Below, piece after piece: positions 33,165 to 42,645 of a stretch of DNA of 64,000 nt. The stretch comes from Jingyaoa shaoxingensis (GTDB taxonomy: Bacteria > Bacillota > Clostridia > Lachnospirales > Lachnospiraceae). Position 1 is the stretch's first letter, and the number at the start of each line of letters is the position of its first letter. Below the pieces are notes generated by a model. That model saw only the letters and a program-made list of their open reading frames with translations, made no database searches and was not told where the DNA came from. A program made the position numbers and the translations under genes. The DNA lies in assembly GCF_014385005.1 (NCBI RefSeq), contig NZ_JACRSZ010000003.1:1-64000 (forward strand). The letters run 5' to 3'.

Positions 33165-34469
33165 TTATACAGTTATTTTCGAAAGGTCTACGAGGTTACG
33201 TTCTTTCATGCGCTGCAGGGATTTTAAAATACCAAGCTTCGCATGCTGCCAGGTCAGTCCGCCCTGGAAGTACACGGCATATGGCGGCTTAATCGGACCG
33301 TCTGCACTTAATTCAATAGAAGATCCCTGAATGAAGGCGCCTGCTGCCATGATCACATCGCTGTCATAGCCTGGCATAGCCCACGGCTCCGGTGTGACAT
33401 AACTGTCTACCGGTGCAGCTGCCTGAATACCTTCGCAAAAAGCAATCACACCTTCCGGATAACCGAATTCCACAGCCTGTATAATATCGTGACGGCTCTC
33501 TGATCCGTTCGGGATCACGTGAAAGCCCAGTTTTTCATAAATATTGGCAGCAAAAATAGCGCCCTTTAATGCTCCGCCAACGACGGTCGGTGCAAGAAAT
33601 AATCCCTGAAAAAAATCTTTGTTTACACCAAGGGAGGCACCCACTTCTTTGCCAAGACCCGGTGAAGTCAGGCGATAAGCACAGTTTTCAATGCAGGCAT
33701 TGGTTCCTGCGATATAGCCTCCGATCGGGGCAAGTCCACCGCCCGGATTCTTGATTAGAGAACCAACTACCATGTCTGCCCCGAAATCACTCGGTTCCAT
33801 AGTCTCTACAAACTCTCCGTAACAGTTATCTACCATGACGATAATGTCTGAACGGATGGATTTCACATACTGAATAGCTTCTGCAATCTTTTTTACGGAA
33901 AGAGAAGGCCGTGTCTGATAGCCTTTGGATCTCTGGATCTCTACCAGTCTGGTTTTGTCAGAAATAGCGTTTTTAATGCCTTCCAGATCGAATTCGCCTT
34001 CCGGAGTCAGATCTACCTGGGAGTAAGTGATACCATACTCGGCCAGAGATCCATTGGAAGGACGGATGCCGATTACTTCTTCCAGGGTATCATATGGCTT
34101 ACCGGAAATGGAAATCATCTCGTCTCCAGGACGTAAGTTTCCTGCAAGGGCAAGCGCCAGTGCATGGGTACCACAGGTGATTTGCGGGCGGACAAGTGCT
34201 GCTTCTGTATGGAAAACAGCTGCATAGACAGCTTCCAGTGTTTCTCTTCCCAGATCGTTATATCCATATCCTGTGCTGCTTTGAAAACATTCTGCACTTA
34301 CACGGCATTTTTGCATGGCACGGATGACTTTTAACTGATTATATTCTGTAACCGTATCAATTTCCGAAAAACGGTTCTTTAAAGTTGCTTCCACTGCAGT
34401 ACCAAAATCCAGGACATCTTTATCCACGCCCAGTTTCTGATACATAGCGCTTATCATATCTGTATTCAT
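33165..34469 (-). CDS. Methionine gamma-lyase-like PLP enzyme (aluminium-resistance/YnbB family)
   Basis: PLP-dependent fold-type I protein of 434 residues, conserved next to miaA in many Firmicutes. Features are GYGYNDLGRETLEAVYAAVF and RPQITCGTHALALALAGNL near the N-terminus, and the PLP lysine region VGSLIKNPGGGLAPIGGYI. The C-terminus (PEPWAMPGYDSDVIMAAGAF) is family-specific. Related proteins were once named aluminium-resistance proteins, but the true substrate is not established. It sits 25 bases after miaA and six before the HI0933-type gene. Confidence 0.9.
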   Translation of the reverse strand: MNTDMISAMYQKLGVDKDVLDFGTAVEATLKNRFSEIDTVTEYNQLKVIRAMQKCRVSAECFQSSTGYGYNDLGRETLEAVYAAVFHTEAALVRPQITCGTHALALALAGNLRPGDEMISISGKPYDTLEEVIGIRPSNGSLAEYGITYSQVDLTPEGEFDLEGIKNAISDKTRLVEIQRSKGYQTRPSLSVKKIAEAIQYVKSIRSDIIVMVDNCYGEFVETMEPSDFGADMVVGSLIKNPGGGLAPIGGYIAGTNACIENCAYRLTSPGLGKEVGASLGVNKDFFQGLFLAPTVVGGALKGAIFAANIYEKLGFHVIPNGSESRHDIIQAVEFGYPEGVIAFCEGIQAAAPVDSYVTPEPWAMPGYDSDVIMAAGAFIQGSSIELSADGPIKPPYAVYFQGGLTWQHAKLGILKSLQRMKERNLVDLSKITV

Positions 34470-34494
34470 AATATTCTCCTCTTTTTTGCTGGTT

Positions 34495-35451
34495 TTACTG
34501 CTTTCCAGTCAGTATTCCCTGTTTTTGTAACTGTTCTTTTATATATTGTAATAATTGGTCATCCTGATAGTGAAAATTTTCTTTGGCCAGCCAGATAACA
34601 TCCTGTTCCCGTTTGAACCAGGTAATCTGCCGTTTGGCAAAGTGCCTGGTATCCCGTTTAATTCGATAAACAGCTTCATCCAGAGAAATTTCTCCGGCAA
34701 GATAATCCAGTATCTCTTTATAGCCCAGTCCCTGCATGGAAACCATATCTCTGGTATAGCCTTTTACTTTTAATCTCTTCACTTCTTCCACCAATCCCTC
34801 TTCCAGCATGATATCGATTCGCTGGTCAATTCGCTGATACAGTCTGCTTCTGTCATCATTTAAGACAAAGTAAGCAAAATTATACGGGGATGTTTTTTGC
34901 CGTTCCTTTTCATTATGTTCTGAAATTTTCTGTCCTGTTTCATGATAGAATTCCAATGCACGGATCACACGTTTCACATTATTGGCATGAATATCCTGAG
35001 CTGATCTGGGATCTACTTCTGCCAGCATCTGATGAAGATATTCCGCACCTTTTTCTGAGGCAAGCTGTTCCATCTCCTGACGGTAGGCATCGTCATTTTT
35101 ATTTTCGGTAAAATCAATATCGTATAGCAGTGCCTGTATATAGAATCCAGTTCCACCTACGATAATCGGTATATGGCCACGCTGCCAGATCTGCTGAAGA
35201 TAAGCTTTCGCCATTTGTTGAAAACGTACTACATGGAATTCTTCATCTGGTTCCAGTTCATCAATGAGATAATGGGGAATCCCCTGCATCTCTTCTGAGC
35301 GGATCTTGGCGGAACCAATGTCCATTCCCTTATAAACCTGCATAGAATCGGCAGAAATAATTTCTCCTTCGATCTCCCTGGCAAGCTGGATGGACAAAGC
35401 CGTTTTTCCCACAGCCGTCGGTCCAGTTAATATTACTAATGGTTTTTTCAT
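34495..35451 (-). CDS. miaA: tRNA dimethylallyltransferase
   Basis: Adds the isopentenyl group to A37 of tRNAs reading UNN codons, using dimethylallyl diphosphate. It is the substrate-making step for MiaB, encoded upstream in the same run. The 318 residues carry the P-loop TGPTAVGKTALSIQLA at 9-24, SADSMQVYKGMDIGSAK and IIVGGTGFYIQALL. The C-terminal DTRHFAKRQITWF is characteristic. It lies 12 bases after mutL. Confidence 0.97.
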   Translation of the reverse strand: MKKPLVILTGPTAVGKTALSIQLAREIEGEIISADSMQVYKGMDIGSAKIRSEEMQGIPHYLIDELEPDEEFHVVRFQQMAKAYLQQIWQRGHIPIIVGGTGFYIQALLYDIDFTENKNDDAYRQEMEQLASEKGAEYLHQMLAEVDPRSAQDIHANNVKRVIRALEFYHETGQKISEHNEKERQKTSPYNFAYFVLNDDRSRLYQRIDQRIDIMLEEGLVEEVKRLKVKGYTRDMVSMQGLGYKEILDYLAGEISLDEAVYRIKRDTRHFAKRQITWFKREQDVIWLAKENFHYQDDQLLQYIKEQLQKQGILTGKQ

Positions 35452-35463
35452 AATGCTTCCTTA

Positions 35464-37539
35464 CTATACGATACGTTTGAATTTTTTTTCGATTTCGTAT
35501 TTAGACATCGAGATAATCGTTGGCCGTCCATGTGGACAATGGTATGGATTTTCCAATGTCATCAGTTCATCAATCAGGGCATGTACTTCTGAAACAGAGA
35601 GACGGTGATTGCCCTTAACGGCTGCTTTGCAGGACATGGTTGCCACACGATCTTTGATAATATCCACACTGGCATTTGCCGGCTGGCTGTCCAATGCATC
35701 CAGCATCTCAATGAACAGATCATCCTTGGCGATACCAAACAGATTATCCGGCACTGCACGCAGGGCATATTCTTTCCCGCCGAACTCTTCGATCTCGAAA
35801 CCAATCTCCTGAAAATACTGCATGTGTTTCTGCAGGGTTTCGGCTTCCTGTATGCTCAACGTCAGTATTACCGGCGGGTTCAGAATCTGAGAAGTATATT
35901 CTCGCTTATCCATGGATCGCATGGTCTTCTCATAGAGTACCTTTTCATGAGCCGCATGCTGGTCAATGATAAACAGATTGTCACGGAATTCAATCAGCCA
36001 GTAGGTATCAAATAACTGTCCGATAATCCGATGCTCTTTCACATTATTCCGGTCCAGAAGCTTTTCGGAAAAGAAATCGGATTCTTTCACACTGCTGCCG
36101 GCCAGTTCTTCCATTTTCTGCGCAAATGGGCTTACCGGTGCTTCTGGCTGTATCGGTGGAGCCGTCTGAAGATCCTGTTTCTTTTCCTGCGTTGTAGAAG
36201 CTGTTATCTGTTTCGAGGCGTCTGTTGCCTGTCCGGTGAATACGTCTGCATCCGAAGTAACGGATACTTGTTTTTCTGTCATTACGGTCTCTGGTTGTTC
36301 TCTCTTTGGCGGCTGCCATGACGGAACTACATAAGAAGAAGTTACTTCCCGGATACCTCTGGTATCTTCTTCACTTAGTTTCCTGGTCACAGGCACTGAA
36401 GTCTGGTGTGCCAGAAGGTTTAATTTTTCCTTCGACTGCTGCATGGTGGAAATTCTGCTTTTTTCAAAAGGCTCCGGAAGGTTTTCTTTTATCTTCAGCG
36501 GACGCTCCTCTTTTTCTTCTTTTCCCACGCTGACCTGTACAATCATTTCTTTATGGGAAAGTGTATTTAAAATCGTGTGATACACATCCTGATACAGTTT
36601 TTCATTTTCCGCAAACCGCAGTTCCATTTTGGTTGGATGAACATTGATGTCCAGCATCTCTGTATCAATCTGAAAATGCAGTACCGTAAAAGGATATTTA
36701 TGTTTCATCATAAAGGATTGGTAAGCATCTTCAATAGCTTTTGAAATGATTTTGCTTTTAATATAACGTCCGTTTACGAAATAGTTTTCGAAGTTCCGGT
36801 TTCCTCTGGAGATCACAGGCTTTCCGATAAATCCGGTAATTTTCATGCCATTTTCAAAAGTTTTCTCTACTTCAAGCAGATTGTTGGTAATGTCGCGTCC
36901 ATAGATATTATAGATAATATCCTTCAGGCGGTGATTGCCGGAAGTATGCAGCTTTACCTGCGATCCTGCAATGAATTTAAAGGACACCTCCGGGTGTGAC
37001 AGCGCCATACGTTCCATCAGTTCACTGATATAGCCGGTCTCAGTCTGAGGTGTTTTCAGGAACTTCTTTCTGGCCGGAGTATTATAGAAAATGTTCCGCA
37101 CAAGAAAGGTCGTTCCGGACGGTGCGCCGATCTCTTCCATATTTTTCTCTTTTCCGCCTTCGATCAGGTAACGGACACCTGTCAGACTCTCCGGTGTCTT
37201 ACTGATTAACTCCACCTGGCAGACAGCCGCGATACTGGAAAGTGCTTCACCTCTAAATCCCAGAGATGTTACATCCAACAGGTCTTCTGCTGTCCGTATC
37301 TTACTGGTGGCATGACGCAAAAAAGCAGTTGGAATCTGCTCCGCCTCGATACCGGATCCGTTATCTGTAATACGGATAAAGGATATCCCGCCTTCTTTGA
37401 TCTCTACGGTAACGGCGGTTGCTCCTGCATCAATGGCATTTTCCACCAGCTCTTTTACAATGGAGGAAGGCCGTTCTATGACTTCCCCAGCAGCAATTTT
37501 ATCAATGGTCTGCTCATCTAATACGACAATTTTATTCAT
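35464..37539 (-). CDS. mutL: DNA mismatch repair protein MutL
   Basis: Mismatch repair ATPase and endonuclease. In 691 residues the GHKL ATPase half has ENAIDAGAT, DNGSGIE and TSLGFRGEALSSIA. A flexible Ser/Thr/Lys-rich linker follows (about 330-480). The C-terminal endonuclease domain keeps the metal motif DQHAAHEKVLYE and the zinc-site CPHGRPT near the end, so it is a nicking MutL like those of bacteria without MutH. It lies 14 bases after mutS. Confidence 0.97.
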   Translation of the reverse strand: MNKIVVLDEQTIDKIAAGEVIERPSSIVKELVENAIDAGATAVTVEIKEGGISFIRITDNGSGIEAEQIPTAFLRHATSKIRTAEDLLDVTSLGFRGEALSSIAAVCQVELISKTPESLTGVRYLIEGGKEKNMEEIGAPSGTTFLVRNIFYNTPARKKFLKTPQTETGYISELMERMALSHPEVSFKFIAGSQVKLHTSGNHRLKDIIYNIYGRDITNNLLEVEKTFENGMKITGFIGKPVISRGNRNFENYFVNGRYIKSKIISKAIEDAYQSFMMKHKYPFTVLHFQIDTEMLDINVHPTKMELRFAENEKLYQDVYHTILNTLSHKEMIVQVSVGKEEKEERPLKIKENLPEPFEKSRISTMQQSKEKLNLLAHQTSVPVTRKLSEEDTRGIREVTSSYVVPSWQPPKREQPETVMTEKQVSVTSDADVFTGQATDASKQITASTTQEKKQDLQTAPPIQPEAPVSPFAQKMEELAGSSVKESDFFSEKLLDRNNVKEHRIIGQLFDTYWLIEFRDNLFIIDQHAAHEKVLYEKTMRSMDKREYTSQILNPPVILTLSIQEAETLQKHMQYFQEIGFEIEEFGGKEYALRAVPDNLFGIAKDDLFIEMLDALDSQPANASVDIIKDRVATMSCKAAVKGNHRLSVSEVHALIDELMTLENPYHCPHGRPTIISMSKYEIEKKFKRIV

Positions 37540-37553
37540 GTATCAGCCCTTCT

Positions 37554-40217
37554 TTACCATCTGTTCTTCAGTCTGTTCTGTAAACGGTTCAATACATTCA
37601 ACGCCTCAATCGGTGTTAATGTCGAGATTTCAATTTCTTTTAATTCATTTAATACATCTTCGTCACTGACCGTATCCATCAGGGTCATCTGCTCCAGATC
37701 CACCTGATCGTATTTGGTAACCTTGCTCTTTATCTTTTTTTCCTGAGCAATTTCACTTACGGTCTCTGTGATATCTGCATCACTTAATTCCTGCACCAGT
37801 TCCTTGGCACGTTCAATGACACTGTCCGGCACTCCGGCAAGCTTGGCTACCTGAATACCATAACTCTTATCTGCACCACCCTTGACGATTTTACGCAAAA
37901 ATACGATGTCATCTCCTTTTTCTTTGACAGCAATGCAGTAATTATTCACATTGGACAGCTTGCCTTCCAGTTCGGTCAGCTCATGATAATGGGTGGCAAA
38001 TAAGGTCTTGGCACCCAGAAGTTTTGGATTGCTGATATGTTCTACTACAGCCCAGGCAATACTTAAGCCATCAAAGGTACTGGTACCTCTTCCGATCTCA
38101 TCCAGGATCAGTAAGCTGTTGGATGTGGCATTGCGCAGAATATTGGCAACCTCTGTCATCTCTACCATGAAGGTACTCTGTCCGGAAGCCAGGTCATCGG
38201 AAGCACCCACACGGGTGAAAATCCGGTCTACAATGCCAATCTTGGCACTGGATGCCGGAACGAAGGATCCGATCTGTGCCATCAGGACGATCAGCGCCGT
38301 CTGACGCATATAAGTGGATTTACCAGCCATATTCGGACCCGTAATAATAGAGATACGGTTCTTTCCATTATCCAGCAAGGTATCATTGGCAATGAACATA
38401 TCGTGATCGATCATCTTTTCCACCACCGGATGACGGCCGTCTTTGATCTGAATCAGGCCCTTATTGTTCATCTTCGGGCAGACATAATTATTTCGTTCCG
38501 CCACAAGAGAAAGGGATGCAAACACATCCAGTGCAGCAATGGCTTTGGCTGTCTTCTGGATACGGACAATCTCTGCTCCCAGCTTATCTCTCACTTCACA
38601 GAACAGATTATATTCCAGAGCAACCAGCTTATCTTCTGCTCCCAGAATCATATCTTCCAGTTCTTTTAACTCCGGTGTAATATAACGTTCAGCATTGGCA
38701 AGAGTCTGCTTACGCATATAATGCTCCGGTACCAGATCCTTGTAAGAATTGGTGACTTCCAGATAATAACCAAACACTTTATTGTATTTAATACGAAGGT
38801 TCTTAATTCCGGTTGCTTCCCGTTCCTTTGCTTCCAGCTGGGCGATCCAGGTCTTTCCTTCCGTCTTGGCATTTCGCAGACGGTCTACTTCCTCATGGAA
38901 TCCTGTTTTGATCATATCACCGTCTCGAACGGTCAGAGGTGGTTCATCCATAATAGACTGATCCACCAGCTCATACAGATCCTGAAGCGGATCCATATCC
39001 GCCTGAATCTCTTTTAACAGGTCACACTGAAAATCATCCAGCAAACAGCGGATGGCAGGCAGCATCTCCAGAGAACTCTTAAAAGCAATCAGATCTCTCG
39101 GATTTGCCGACTGATAGCTGATTTTGCTGATCAGACGCTCCAGGTCATAAACTGGATTCAGATATTCCCGGATCTCTTCTCTTGCAATGGCATTCTGATT
39201 CAGTTCTGCAACAGCCTTCTGACGATTTTCAATCTCTTCCAGATCAATCAGCGGCTGTTCAATGAAGCTTCTCAGCATACGGGCACCCATGGCTGTCTTC
39301 GTCTTATCCAGCACCCATAAAAGAGATCCACGCTTCTGCTTTTCACGTAAAGTCTCGCAAAGCTCCAGATTCCGTCGGCTGGAGCTGTCAATTAACATAA
39401 ATTTACCGGTAATATACGGTGTCAGCTTCGTAAGATTAGATATAGAAGTCTTCTGGGTCTCAATCAGATACTGAAGCAGCGCACCTGCTGCAATCACTCC
39501 ACAGTCAAAGTCATCCAGTCCCAGTCCGGAAAGGGTACTGGTATGAAAATGTTCCATCAGTGCCTTTTTACAAAGCTCATCGTCAAAATACCAACTGTCC
39601 AGAGAATATACAGAAATCCCCAGACGGCTTCGAAAGTCTTCTACATCGATGCCGCTGACATAAAAAGAATGATTACAGATAATCTCAGAAGGAGAATATC
39701 TGGAAATCTCATCATTCAGCTTCTTTGCTGTATCTACTTCCGTAACAAAATAAACGCCCGTTGTAATATCCGCAACGGAAATTCCGTATTTATCTGCGGT
39801 ATATACGATGGACATCAGGTAATTATTCTTCGTTTCATCCAGTGCCAGGGCATCCAGGGTAGTACCCGGAGTGACAATACGGATGACTTCTCTCTTCACA
39901 ATGCCTTTTGCAGTCTTCGGATCTTCCACCTGCTCACAGATAGCTACTTTATAACCTTTAGATACCAGTTTATTCAGATAACCGTCTACCGCATGAAAAG
40001 GGATGCCACACATAGGGGCACGTTCCTCCAGACCACAGTTCTTCCCGGTTAAGGTAATCTCCAGTTCTTTGGATGCCGTAAGCGCATCATCAAAAAACAT
40101 CTCATAAAAGTCACCCAGGCGGTAAAATAAGATGCAGTCCTTGTACTCTTCTTTGGTCTTCAAGTACTGCTGCATCATAGGTGTCATAGTATTTTTTGCT
40201 TCTTTTGTATTATTCAT
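37554..40217 (-). CDS. mutS: DNA mismatch recognition protein MutS
   Basis: Binds base mismatches and small loops. In 887 residues, the N-terminal mismatch-wedge motif is LGDFYEMFFDDA, the P-loop is GPNMAGKSTYMRQTA, and Walker B/signature follow (LLILDEIGRGTSTFDGLSIA). The C-terminal helix-turn-helix and dimer region is intact. It is preceded by a terminator and candidate promoter, so mutS-mutL-miaA and downstream genes can be transcribed independently of miaB. Confidence 0.98.
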   Translation of the reverse strand: MNNTKEAKNTMTPMMQQYLKTKEEYKDCILFYRLGDFYEMFFDDALTASKELEITLTGKNCGLEERAPMCGIPFHAVDGYLNKLVSKGYKVAICEQVEDPKTAKGIVKREVIRIVTPGTTLDALALDETKNNYLMSIVYTADKYGISVADITTGVYFVTEVDTAKKLNDEISRYSPSEIICNHSFYVSGIDVEDFRSRLGISVYSLDSWYFDDELCKKALMEHFHTSTLSGLGLDDFDCGVIAAGALLQYLIETQKTSISNLTKLTPYITGKFMLIDSSSRRNLELCETLREKQKRGSLLWVLDKTKTAMGARMLRSFIEQPLIDLEEIENRQKAVAELNQNAIAREEIREYLNPVYDLERLISKISYQSANPRDLIAFKSSLEMLPAIRCLLDDFQCDLLKEIQADMDPLQDLYELVDQSIMDEPPLTVRDGDMIKTGFHEEVDRLRNAKTEGKTWIAQLEAKEREATGIKNLRIKYNKVFGYYLEVTNSYKDLVPEHYMRKQTLANAERYITPELKELEDMILGAEDKLVALEYNLFCEVRDKLGAEIVRIQKTAKAIAALDVFASLSLVAERNNYVCPKMNNKGLIQIKDGRHPVVEKMIDHDMFIANDTLLDNGKNRISIITGPNMAGKSTYMRQTALIVLMAQIGSFVPASSAKIGIVDRIFTRVGASDDLASGQSTFMVEMTEVANILRNATSNSLLILDEIGRGTSTFDGLSIAWAVVEHISNPKLLGAKTLFATHYHELTELEGKLSNVNNYCIAVKEKGDDIVFLRKIVKGGADKSYGIQVAKLAGVPDSVIERAKELVQELSDADITETVSEIAQEKKIKSKVTKYDQVDLEQMTLMDTVSDEDVLNELKEIEISTLTPIEALNVLNRLQNRLKNRW

Positions 40218-40252
40218 GTTCGTCCTTATCTAAAATCTTATAACAAGAGTCG

Positions 40253-40280
40253 AGAATAGTTTGCTTATTCCGGGCTCCAA
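40253..40280 (-). promoter_or_regulatory. Candidate sigma-A promoter of mutS
   Basis: TTGGAG and TATTCT on the - strand with 16-base spacing lie about 36 bases upstream of the mutS start, just after the miaB terminator. The 242-base gap between miaB and mutS otherwise contains no convincing gene. Confidence 0.4.
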
Positions 40281-40402
40281 GTACATCAGAATATTAACAC
40301 GTTCCGGGGAAATATTCAAGCATGCGGTTTTGTATCTTTTAATCCAATAATTTTCCTTCACGATACGACCATTCAAGATAGTCTGGATTTTGATAATATT
40401 TG

Positions 40403-40444
40403 AGAAAAAGGCAGCCATTCCATGATCACATGAAATCACTGCCT
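40403..40444 (-). terminator. Terminator after the MTHFS-MiaB gene
   Basis: AGGCAG/CTGCCT outer pairs with inner ATT/AAT and CATG/CATG pairing around a TGAT loop, followed by TTTTTCTC on the - strand. It starts 16 bases after the stop codon. Confidence 0.75.
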
Positions 40445-40459
40445 TGGGAAGTTGTCTGT

Positions 40460-42412
40460 TTATCTCATATCTCCCATATAATAGAATCCTTTGCATTCTG
40501 CCAGGTATACGTTCACGATCTTTCCAATCAGATCTGGGGATCCTGGGAAGTGTACCAGCAGATTGTTGCTGAGACGTCCGGTTACCAAGGACGCGTCATG
40601 ATCGTTTACTTCTTCTACCAGTACCGGCTGTGTCTGTCCGGTAAGGCGGGCAGATTCTTCTCTGGAGATCTCCTGTACTTCTTTTAACAGGCGGTCAAAA
40701 CGCTGTTTTACAATCGTCTCCGGTACCTGATTGTCCATTTTAGCAGCAGGTGTGCCGGTACGTTTGGAGTAGATGAAGGTAAAGGCGCTGTCATAGCGCA
40801 CTTTTCTTACCACATCCATAGTCTCTTCAAAGTCTTCCTCTGTCTCACCAGGGAAGCCTACAATGATATCTGTCGTCAGAGAGATATCCGGGATGGCTGC
40901 CCGTAATTTTTCAACCAGAGTGAGGTACTGTTCTTTGTTATAATGACGGTTCATGATCTTTAAGAGACGGCTGCTTCCGGACTGCAGAGGCAGATGCATA
41001 TGCTTACAGATCTTTTTGGAATGCGCCATCACATCAATCAGTTCATCTGACAGATCTTTTGGATGAGATGTCATAAAGCGGATCCGTTCCAGACCTTCGA
41101 TTTTCTCGACTTCCTGCAGGAGCTGTGCAAAAGTCAACGGCTGTTCCAGATTCTTGCCGTAGGAATTGACATTCTGTCCCAGCAGCATAACTTCTACCAC
41201 ACCGTCTGCGACCAGTTTCTCGATTTCACGGATGATATCCTTTGGTTCACGACTTCGCTCACGTCCCCTTACATATGGCACAATACAGTAACTGCAGAAA
41301 TTATTGCAGCCGAACATAATGTTCACCCCGGACTTGAATGGATATTTACGTTCTACCGGAAGATCCTCTACAATTTTAGATGTATCCTTCCAGACATCAA
41401 TAACCATCTTACCGGAAGTCAGACGCTGGTAGATCAGTTCTGCGAATTTATAGATATTGTGGGTTCCGAAGATCAGATCTACAAAGCGGTAGCTTTTCTT
41501 CAGCTTTTCCACCACTTCATTTTCCTGCATCATACAGCCGCACAGAGCGATCAGCATATGTGGATGTTTCTTCTTGATACCACCCAGTACGCCCAATCTT
41601 CCATAGACACGTAAGTTGGCATTTTCCCTGACCGTACAGGTGTTATAGATCACGAAATCCGCATCTTCTCCTTCTACCAGTTGATAGCCGATGGTTTCCA
41701 GAATACCTGCCAGTTTTTCACTGTCTCTGGCATTCATCTGACATCCGAAGGTAATCGGTGATGCTGTCAGTGGACGTCCAAGTTCTCTGGACAGTTCCGC
41801 TACTTTTTCCTTACACTTTTCCATAAAATAATACTGCCGTTCCGGTTCTGTCCTGGGAATGATTTCTCCATACATGGCAGATTCTGTCACCAGAAGCTCC
41901 GGTGAAATGTCAAATTCATTGGATGGAATATGATCATATACCTGAAAATCAAATGCAATTGCCACACTGGTCAGTCCCGGATGGGCTGCCAGATAACGGT
42001 CATAGAATCCCTGACCGTAACCGCAGCGGTGGCGGTCTTTATCAAATCCAACGCCCGGAACAATTAGGAATGCATCTTCTTCCGTTGCTTCGATCTCTGT
42101 GGTTGGCTCCGGGATATCATAATAGCCAGGTGCCAGATCGTCGTAAGAAGTAATATAATAATATTTCATAGCTCCGGGACCAGTCACTCTCGGTGCGGCT
42201 GTTTTCTTTCCCATTGCCCACGCGGCTTCCAGCATTGGTCTTACTGATACTTCCCCTTTACAGTCCATATAGACAAAAATAGTGTCGGCATTCTGAAATG
42301 CCGGCAGCTCAATGATTTTCTGATTAATGATCTGACTCTTTTTTTCTAATTCTGCTGGGTCAGATGATCTTCTGATTTGAAATACCTGTTTTCTAATTTC
42401 CTTTTTTTCCAT
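40460..42412 (-). CDS. miaB: Fusion of 5-formyltetrahydrofolate cyclo-ligase and tRNA methylthiotransferase MiaB
   Basis: A single 650-codon frame joins two enzymes. Residues 1-190 match 5-formyl-THF cyclo-ligase (YgfA/MTHFS): basic N-terminus, VRPMLEAAWAMGKKTAAPRV and the folate site IVPGVGFDKDRHRCGYGQGFYDRYL. Residues from about 197 are full MiaB, which adds a methylthio group to i6A37 in tRNA. The three N-terminal cluster cysteines are in TFGCQMNARD, YNTCTVRENA and ALCGCMMQ. Radical-SAM CxxxCxxC is in FGCNNFCSYC (about 367-375), and a TRAM domain ends the protein. No stop, gap or ribosome site separates the halves. It overlaps ynzC by 20 bases and is followed by a terminator. Confidence 0.93.
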   Translation of the reverse strand: MEKKEIRKQVFQIRRSSDPAELEKKSQIINQKIIELPAFQNADTIFVYMDCKGEVSVRPMLEAAWAMGKKTAAPRVTGPGAMKYYYITSYDDLAPGYYDIPEPTTEIEATEEDAFLIVPGVGFDKDRHRCGYGQGFYDRYLAAHPGLTSVAIAFDFQVYDHIPSNEFDISPELLVTESAMYGEIIPRTEPERQYYFMEKCKEKVAELSRELGRPLTASPITFGCQMNARDSEKLAGILETIGYQLVEGEDADFVIYNTCTVRENANLRVYGRLGVLGGIKKKHPHMLIALCGCMMQENEVVEKLKKSYRFVDLIFGTHNIYKFAELIYQRLTSGKMVIDVWKDTSKIVEDLPVERKYPFKSGVNIMFGCNNFCSYCIVPYVRGRERSREPKDIIREIEKLVADGVVEVMLLGQNVNSYGKNLEQPLTFAQLLQEVEKIEGLERIRFMTSHPKDLSDELIDVMAHSKKICKHMHLPLQSGSSRLLKIMNRHYNKEQYLTLVEKLRAAIPDISLTTDIIVGFPGETEEDFEETMDVVRKVRYDSAFTFIYSKRTGTPAAKMDNQVPETIVKQRFDRLLKEVQEISREESARLTGQTQPVLVEEVNDHDASLVTGRLSNNLLVHFPGSPDLIGKIVNVYLAECKGFYYMGDMR

Positions 42413-42629
42413 GTTTTGCTCCGTATTTTTCTCCCAGATTTACAATAGTTCCGTCTTTTTCCTTAATATCAATATTGTCCAGCTGAGACTTCAGACTGGC
42501 TCTGAAAGCGGCAATGTATTCGGCACGCAGCACCTGCTGCTCCAGCTTCTCTTCTGCTGTCAGCCCTTCAGCCTTAGCTTTATGTGCTAGTTCATTGATA
42601 CGTGCAATCTGTTTTTCTGAAACTCCCAT
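42393..42629 (-). CDS. DUF896 (YnzC-type) small cytosolic protein
   Basis: A 78-residue helical protein of the DUF896/YnzC family. Signature residues are INELAHKAKAEGLTAEEKLEQ and EYIAAFRASLKSQLDNI. Function is unknown; the Bacillus relative YnzC is SOS-inducible. AGGAGG lies before the ATG. It overlaps the fused MTHFS-MiaB start, so the two are co-translated. Confidence 0.93.
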   Translation of the reverse strand: MGVSEKQIARINELAHKAKAEGLTAEEKLEQQVLRAEYIAAFRASLKSQLDNIDIKEKDGTIVNLGEKYGAKHGKKGN

Positions 42630-42645
42630 AGTTCCTCCTATTATT

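Noticed and set aside
40230..40496. Minus-strand frame of 88 codons between miaB and mutS
   Set aside because: It runs through the miaB terminator and the mutS promoter region and shows no domain or ribosome site.
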